A DNA stretch of 9,681 nt from Cocleimonas sp. (GTDB taxonomy: Bacteria > Pseudomonadota > Gammaproteobacteria > Thiotrichales > Thiotrichaceae): assembly GCA_023146675.1 (NCBI GenBank), contig JAGLBQ010000126.1, positions 1 through 9,681 on the forward strand. Direction: 5' to 3'. Below the pieces are notes generated by a model, which saw only the letters and a list, made by a program, of their open reading frames with translations, did no database searches and was not told where the DNA came from. The position numbers were made by a program, and so were the translations under genes. The number at the start of each line of letters is the position of its first letter. Within the stretch, counting starts at the first letter, position 1. Positions 6,000 through 9,681 of this stretch are shown in pieces.

Positions 6000-6425
6000 T
6001 TATGTATTTCTACCTTCTTTATTCTGTGGCAAACTATCACAAATAGCAGACCAGTTAGCTTTATAATCAGTAAATACATGCGCATCAGGTATTATATCTA
6101 TATGGCTATCTAATGTTCCCAGTGAAAATTCAACCACAGCGGTTTCATTGTTAGATGACGCAAACGTCATGCTTGATCCACAATGATTACAAAATTGCCG
6201 TACTGAACCATTATCGGCAATAAAGCATTTAAGTAATTCTTCTCCTTTTATCCAGTGAAAATTTTCCCGTTTAGCTTCACCAAAAGTAGAAAATGCAGCA
6301 CCGTGAAATTTACGACAGGCGATACAGTGACAATGCGCCATCTTAGGTTCAATTTTATTTACCTGATATTGAATGCCAGCACAGAGACATTGACCAAAAT
6401 AGGGCGCTTTAACTTGTTGCTTCAT
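6000..6425 (-). CDS. GFA family (Mss4-like fold) zinc-binding protein
   Basis: This 141-aa protein carries the full cysteine set of the GFA family (named after glutathione-dependent formaldehyde-activating enzyme): C13-x-C15 in GQCLCAGIQY, C32-x-C34-x-x-C37 in HCHCIACRKFHGAAF, and C79-x-x-C82 in FCNHCGSSM. The family end-block AHVFTDYKANW is at about 115-125. These cysteines bind two structural/catalytic zincs in characterised members. Gfa was reported to promote S-hydroxymethylglutathione formation, but most members have no proven reaction, so a substrate cannot be named. There is no signal peptide, so it should be cytoplasmic. Its ATG (6425) overlaps the stop of the rhodanese-MBL gene as ATGA (6422-6425), a classic translational-coupling arrangement. 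The two are very probably one operon. A link to thiol or glutathione chemistry fits both genes but is inferred. Confidence 0.88.
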   Translation of the reverse strand: MKQQVKAPYFGQCLCAGIQYQVNKIEPKMAHCHCIACRKFHGAAFSTFGEAKRENFHWIKGEELLKCFIADNGSVRQFCNHCGSSMTFASSNNETAVVEFSLGTLDSHIDIIPDAHVFTDYKANWSAICDSLPQNKEGRNT

Positions 6426-7762
6426 TCCATCTCCATAGCGCGGAATAAGAGGTCAGCATTGCGTCTTGCAAGAAATTTAAAAGTATCAAACTCTGCATAA
6501 GCAGATTGATCAATTTTATAGGCATCACTTAACTCACCATCTTTGGCTAATATTTTTTCAACTTCGCTACGCATATAAAGTAGATAATCCTTCGTGTATT
6601 GAGTAACAACATCGAGTGTTGTTGCAGGGCCGTGACCAGGAATGACAATTTCAGGTGCTAGTGCAACAAACTTATCCCATGTTTTACTGACCCATGCTGC
6701 CGTATCCGTATGTTCAAATAAGGGTAATAATCGCTTATTAAATGCCATATCACCTGCAATAATAATTTTTTGTTCAGGCAACCAGACAGAAATATCACCA
6801 GGACTATGTGCAGCTCCTAAATGTAAAACTTCTATTTTTATTTTACCTAACTGAATTTCCAGCTTGTCCTTAAAGGTCTGATCAGGCTTGGACAATACGG
6901 TTCCCAGTGATTTATCTTTGCGTCCTTTAATCATGCGCTCCAATATTGCTTCGCCATGTGCTTCGATTTCTTCAGCCGCATCAATATGGGCAATGATTTT
7001 AGCGCCTTGCTCTTGCCAATAATTCATCCCCAGCATCGCATGACCTTGAGCATTTTCAAGTATTACGTATTTAACTTTTTGATCGGTTACTTTTCTTATT
7101 TCTTCATGCAATGCTTTAGCCAGTAGGTAATTATCACTGGCATTGACAACTAGTACGCCATCATCAGAAACAATAAAAGAAAGGTTATTATTATGTCCAG
7201 AATTAGGATACGTTGCAGGTGCAGTTTGACCTATTGCTGAATAGACATTATCAGCAATTTTAGTGGGTTTGTTGTACAGCATAGATTCACTTTCGTTATC
7301 ATTTTTCATGACAGAATGACCTGACTCAATCCAACCTGTAATCCCATCTGCATAATTCTTCACATTGCTATAACCCAGCTTCATTAAGGTGTCTGCTGCT
7401 AAGGGGCTGCGCTGATTAGTGCCACAATAAACAACAATAGGTGTGTCTTTACTTGCAACGGCATCTTCAATGCGAAACTCAAGCCATCCACGTGGAATAT
7501 TAATATTTCTCTGTGTATGAATTGCCCCACCAAGAATATCAATCTCTGCGTTAAGGCGTACATCAATTAAAACCAGATCTTTTTCCTTATCGAGTAGTTT
7601 TTTAAGCGCTTTAGTATCGATATTATGAATGCGCTTATTGACTGCTTCCAAGGCAATATCCCCCGCTGTTTTTTTCATTTTTTCTTCATCTGCAAAAATA
7701 GTGGTTGAGAGAAGTAATATTAGAAGAGTGAAAATAAGTGCGCGGAATGGTGGGGTTGTCAT
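6422..7762 (-). CDS. Exported rhodanese + metallo-beta-lactamase-fold two-domain protein
   Basis: This 446-aa protein starts with a signal peptide (about 1-24, hydrophobic TLLILLLSTTIFA), so it acts in the periplasm. Residues about 45-150 form a rhodanese domain with VLIDVR (63-69) and the active-site loop C113-G-T-N-Q-R118-S, which keeps the catalytic cysteine, then NYADGITGW. Residues about 165-400 form an MBL fold. The usual H-x-H-x-D-H motif is replaced by Q239-G-H241-A-M243-L244, so one His is kept while the first His, the Asp and the third His are replaced. Later ligands are intact: H319 in AHSPGD, D338 in AGD and H377 in PGHG. About 65 C-terminal residues follow and have no recognised domain. 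Rhodaneses transfer sulfane sulfur, and exported MBL proteins include SoxH-like members, so a role in periplasmic sulfur chemistry is plausible but inferred. The altered motif argues against a standard hydrolase or ETHE1-type persulfide dioxygenase. ATG 7762 has only a weak upstream AGG. It is coupled to the GFA gene downstream. Confidence 0.85.
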   Translation of the reverse strand: MTTPPFRALIFTLLILLLSTTIFADEEKMKKTAGDIALEAVNKRIHNIDTKALKKLLDKEKDLVLIDVRLNAEIDILGGAIHTQRNINIPRGWLEFRIEDAVASKDTPIVVYCGTNQRSPLAADTLMKLGYSNVKNYADGITGWIESGHSVMKNDNESESMLYNKPTKIADNVYSAIGQTAPATYPNSGHNNNLSFIVSDDGVLVVNASDNYLLAKALHEEIRKVTDQKVKYVILENAQGHAMLGMNYWQEQGAKIIAHIDAAEEIEAHGEAILERMIKGRKDKSLGTVLSKPDQTFKDKLEIQLGKIKIEVLHLGAAHSPGDISVWLPEQKIIIAGDMAFNKRLLPLFEHTDTAAWVSKTWDKFVALAPEIVIPGHGPATTLDVVTQYTKDYLLYMRSEVEKILAKDGELSDAYKIDQSAYAEFDTFKFLARRNADLLFRAMEME

Positions 7763-7982
7763 AATAACGGCCTAGAGGTAACAGTAATCAATAATAGGCG
7801 AGTCTAGCGCAGTTGGAATGGCTTTTATATGGGTAGTTATAGTGAGTAATGGGGTTATTTAATAGAGAGGTAATGCATAAAAAGGGTAAATAATTTAGAC
7901 AGACTTTGCAACTCTTCAGAAGGAAAAATATCATTACGTCACTCCCTCGTTGTCTGACAGAAAACCACCTTTATATTATTAT

Positions 7983-8004
7983 CTCGCCAATGTTGTTAGG
8001 CGAG
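7983..8004. repeat. Small inverted repeat downstream of the TIR gene
   Basis: CTCGCC (7983-7988) and GGCGAG (7999-8004) pair around a 10-base loop. It shares the TAGGCGAG word, and a TTATTAT neighbour, with the larger inverted repeat at 4955-4990. No U-tract follows on either strand. Confidence 0.4.
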
Positions 8005-8008
8005 GCAG

Positions 8009-8041
8009 GTAAAATCACACGATAAAGTAGTCTGATTTTAC
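8009..8041 (-). terminator. Inverted repeat just after the TIR-DUF1566 stop, possible terminator
   Basis: GTAAAATCA (8009-8017) and TGATTTTAC (8033-8041) are perfect 9-base complements with a 15-base loop. The element sits 12 bases beyond the stop of the TIR gene. The T-run lies inside the stem and not after it, so it is AT-rich and at best a weak terminator. Together with the hairpin at 7983-8004 it makes up most of the structure in the 290-base gap 7763-8052; the rest of the gap shows no gene, and I could not fix a convincing promoter for the rhodanese-MBL operon. Confidence 0.4.
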
Positions 8042-8052
8042 ATCAATCGAAC

Positions 8053-8961
8053 CTACCCTGCAGAACGATTAAACAGTCGAATATACCCCTGATCATCCCT
8101 TTCACTATTTCTAACCAAACGCACGCTAGCATTATAATATTTAAGACTTTCCTCATCACTGCCTGAGTCGAAGTGCAATGCCCATGCGTGATCCTCTTTA
8201 TTAAAAAAGGTGGATGATGTCCAATATCGAGTGGGTGCGGTGTTAGGGAAGATGTTATTATTAATTGTGGGTTTACTGCATTGATCACGTAATAATGAGG
8301 TTGCGAGGCGTGGTGCGATAACTTGACGATCACAAGAGGTTAAAGAGCGTAGTTCCTTAATGGTGGGTAGTCTCCAGTCGTTATAGCCTGCAAAACTGCT
8401 TTGTTTAAAGCGGTTGATGGCATTTTCCCATGTGTACTGACGTACCATTCCTTTGCCGCAGGTGATGCTGCTTTGTCCTTCGCTGTATTTTTTCCACATT
8501 AGGTTGGTGCTGCAATCAGTGACAGTGTCATCATTGTTGTCGATGTATTTTCCAGCTTGCAAGGTGGCTTCGGGCTGGGTGAATTTTCTAATGGTTTGTA
8601 GTAAGTGTTGATAGCTCAGGTCACTTTTATCACCATTCCAGCTTTGTAATGATTCTGTTGCTAGACTTGCGTATGGCATTGGTGGGATAACGTGTTCACA
8701 TAGCACGGGAATTAGCTGGTTTTGTTCCATTGCGCCAAGGGTTTCGGCTTTGACCCAAAATGATTCGGTGGAGTTGGTTGACCAGACGGTGATAACGCAT
8801 TTGCAGTGGTCTAATGTATCCTGAATGACCTGAGCAAAGTTTTCATTGGTTAGATGGTTTTTATCCCAATCAACGCTATAGCCGTCGGCTTGTAGTGCAT
8901 TGGCTAATAGGGAAACCCAAGGTCTGTCTTTGCTACTGTGGCTGATGAATATATCGTTCAT
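8053..8961 (-). CDS. TIR domain - DUF1566 (Lcl C-terminal) fusion protein
   Basis: This 302-aa protein starts directly with a TIR domain (about 1-128): DIFISHSSKDRPWVSLLANAL (box 1), DWD, VITVWSTNST, then W69-V-K-A-E73, the W-x-x-x-E motif whose Glu is catalytic in NAD-cleaving TIR enzymes. Residues about 138-285 form a DUF1566 domain: GKYIDNNDDTVTDCSTNLMW, TWENAINRF, GYNDWRLPTIKELRSL, NNIFPNTAPTRYWTSS, then VRLVRN. DUF1566 belongs with C-type-lectin-like/FGE-sulfatase-like folds that often recognise ligands and is common in exported proteins. Here there is no signal peptide or membrane segment, so it should be cytoplasmic. Four cysteines (150, 168, 210, 228) sit in the DUF1566 part. A TIR effector coupled to a binding or sensor domain is a plausible immune or stress module, but that is inference. 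ATG 8961 has an AAGGA 11 bases upstream, a long spacing that may mean weak translation. It has its own likely promoter and no partner gene beside it. Confidence 0.87.
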   Translation of the reverse strand: MNDIFISHSSKDRPWVSLLANALQADGYSVDWDKNHLTNENFAQVIQDTLDHCKCVITVWSTNSTESFWVKAETLGAMEQNQLIPVLCEHVIPPMPYASLATESLQSWNGDKSDLSYQHLLQTIRKFTQPEATLQAGKYIDNNDDTVTDCSTNLMWKKYSEGQSSITCGKGMVRQYTWENAINRFKQSSFAGYNDWRLPTIKELRSLTSCDRQVIAPRLATSLLRDQCSKPTINNNIFPNTAPTRYWTSSTFFNKEDHAWALHFDSGSDEESLKYYNASVRLVRNSERDDQGYIRLFNRSAG

Positions 8962-8997
8962 TTGGTAGGGAATCCTTTTTAATCTTTCCTATTTGAT

Positions 8998-9016
8998 TGA
9001 AAACCTGATGTTTTCA
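8998..9016 (-). other. Hairpin in the 5' leader of the TIR-DUF1566 gene
   Basis: TGAAAAC (8998-9004) and GTTTTCA (9010-9016) form a 7-bp stem with a 5-base loop, about 40 bases before the TIR start codon and downstream of its predicted promoter. It could be an operator or a leader hairpin. The loop and part of a stem form the sequence AAACCTGAT, whose complement recurs at 9082-9090. Confidence 0.4.
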
Positions 9017-9066
9017 TTCCTGATAGTTTGCTTGTTTAAATTTTTAACCTTAACCTAGAGTTAATA

Positions 9067-9095
9067 TCTATATCAATTATAATCAGGTTTGGCAA
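9067..9095 (-). promoter_or_regulatory. Candidate sigma-70 promoter for the TIR-DUF1566 gene
   Basis: Read on the minus strand, TTGCCA (9095-9090, 5 of 6 consensus) is followed after 17 bases by TATAGA (9072-9067, 4 of 6). Initiation near 9060 would give a leader of about 100 bases. The -35 overlaps the end of a 9-base inverted-repeat arm (9082-9090). The 141-base gap after the GNAT gene makes a separate promoter reasonable. Confidence 0.5.
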
Positions 9096-9102
9096 ATGTT
9101 AA

Positions 9103-9570
9103 TTATATTTTCAGCTTGAGTTTGCGTCCGCCTATTATTTGAAAGTTATGTTCACGATAGAATTGCAAGGTTCTGGCGAATTCAGGAATGGGCGGTGTCG
9201 TGACTTCCAGCTGCTTCCACTTTTTTTGCTGAGCAAACTTAACTGCTTTATTCAGTAATTCTTTCCCAATATTTTGTGAGCGATATTTTGGACGTACATA
9301 TAATTCAGGAATGGTTCCATAGGCGCCTTCTGCGTACAGGGCGTAGCTTTCATAAAGTGAAATAAAACCAACTGCTTTATTGTTGTCCAGCGCGATAAAT
9401 CCCCAATACTTATTATCCTCGATCAATAATTTGATACGTTTGCTGGTTTCATCCTGATCAAATTCAAATACAGGCTTTTTGATTAATTGGGTAATTTCTT
9501 CTAGCAATTCACCGACCATGATGGCTAATTCATCATAATGATCTGGTGCAATAAAAGTAATGTCAGGCAT
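9103..9570 (-). CDS. GNAT family N-acetyltransferase
   Basis: This 155-aa single-domain protein has the GNAT fold pattern. An N-terminal helical part (about 10-50) is followed by the strand WGFIAL-DNNKAVGFISLY (56-73), then strand IPELYV (87-92) leading into motif A (R93-P-K-Y-R97-S-Q-N-I-G102-K-E-L-L), the acetyl-CoA pyrophosphate-binding loop and helix. The C-terminal part has LEVTTPP, a helix with ARTLQFYREHNF (the family Y-x-x-x-G/N-F block) and a basic end. It should transfer an acetyl group from acetyl-CoA to an amine; the acceptor cannot be read from the sequence. ATG 9570 has a good AAGGAA (9578-9583), 7 bases away, and that site lies within the last codons of the relA-like gene. The stop of that gene directly abuts this ATG, so the two are probably one transcript. 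There are no signs of truncation. Confidence 0.88.
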   Translation of the reverse strand: MPDITFIAPDHYDELAIMVGELLEEITQLIKKPVFEFDQDETSKRIKLLIEDNKYWGFIALDNNKAVGFISLYESYALYAEGAYGTIPELYVRPKYRSQNIGKELLNKAVKFAQQKKWKQLEVTTPPIPEFARTLQFYREHNFQIIGGRKLKLKI

Positions 9571-9681
9571 TTAACTTTTCCTTCTTACATCCATTACATT
9601 GGGTAACTCTTCAATTCTCTCCAGTGCAGCAGAGAGTTTTTTTAGATTCTCTATTAATACTTCAAAATTAAGAATTGAGAT
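9571..9681 (-). CDS. relA: C-terminal end of a RelA/SpoT-type (p)ppGpp synthetase (ACT domain), partial
   Basis: The minus frame is open from the window edge to a TAA at 9571-9573, giving 36 residues. The segment ENLKKLSAALERIEELP, followed by NVMDVRRKS, closely resembles the last part of the C-terminal ACT domain of RelA, whose E. coli version ends NQVPDVIDARRLHGS. Conserved points are the leading beta strand (LNFEV), N-L-x-x-L, L-P-x-V-x-x-x-R-R, and a short basic end. RelA makes (p)ppGpp on stalled ribosomes in the stringent response, and the ACT domain is regulatory. SpoT ends in a similar way, so RelA is preferred over SpoT only from the PNVMDVRR-type ending. The start and catalytic domain are outside the window. 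It abuts the GNAT start with no gap. Confidence 0.6.
   Translation of the reverse strand: MSILNFEVLIENLKKLSAALERIEELPNVMDVRRKS

Noticed and set aside
5916..6113. Short + strand open frame starting TTG, ending inside the GFA gene on the opposite strand
   Set aside because: More than half is antisense to a well-supported GFA gene, it lacks a clear ribosome binding site, and the sequence has no recognisable family. A small gene or mobile-element remnant in 5916-5999 cannot be excluded, but nothing supports it.
6422..7762. Assignment as an ETHE1-type persulfide dioxygenase fused to rhodanese
   Set aside because: Persulfide dioxygenases need the H-x-H-x-D-H motif for their iron site, and here it reads Q-G-H-A-M-L. 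The signal peptide also fits poorly with a cytoplasmic glutathione-persulfide enzyme.
7763..8052. Promoter of the rhodanese-MBL operon and small genes in this gap
   Set aside because: Several AT-rich -10-like words are present on the minus strand, but none has a matching -35 at 16-18 bases, and no open frame with a ribosome binding site was found.

Overview
The window looks like chromosomal DNA from a low-GC gammaproteobacterium. The evidence is the order fxsA-groES-groEL (as in enterics), a MltD-type lytic transglycosylase, a FimV/HubP-type polar protein, and a RelA-like C-terminus. I cannot assign a genus. No IS element, CRISPR array, tRNA or rRNA was seen.

Layout. On the + strand, 1-549 is the C-terminal part of mltD (its 5' end lies outside the window), followed by a hairpin-containing gap. 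Then come fxsA (796-1293, TTG start) and groES-groEL (1481-3505). The groESL control region is the clearest regulatory signal here: a sigma-32-type heat-shock promoter (1363-1388) is followed three bases later by a CIRCE-type operator (1391-1417). This implies both activation by RpoH and repression by HrcA. A strong bidirectional terminator (3554-3584) separates groEL from the convergent minus-strand genes.

From 3639 onward every gene is on the minus strand. Read in the direction of transcription (from the right edge) they are: the C-terminal 36 codons of a RelA-like (p)ppGpp synthetase; an abutting GNAT acetyltransferase; a TIR-DUF1566 fusion with its own likely promoter; an exported rhodanese + metallo-beta-lactamase-fold protein translationally coupled (ATGA overlap) to a GFA/Mss4-like zinc protein; an unrecognised 224-aa helical protein; and a compact FimV-like inner-membrane protein.

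Functionally the window combines housekeeping modules (peptidoglycan turnover, chaperonin, stringent response, polar organisation) with a few accessory-type genes. Three points are least routine. The TIR-DUF1566 protein is a predicted NAD-consuming signalling domain fused to a putative ligand-recognition domain. The MBL domain has lost several canonical zinc ligands. The CIRCE has matching base changes in both arms. I found no complete, evidently new multi-gene system, and the TIR-DUF1566 gene is the best candidate for a follow-up.
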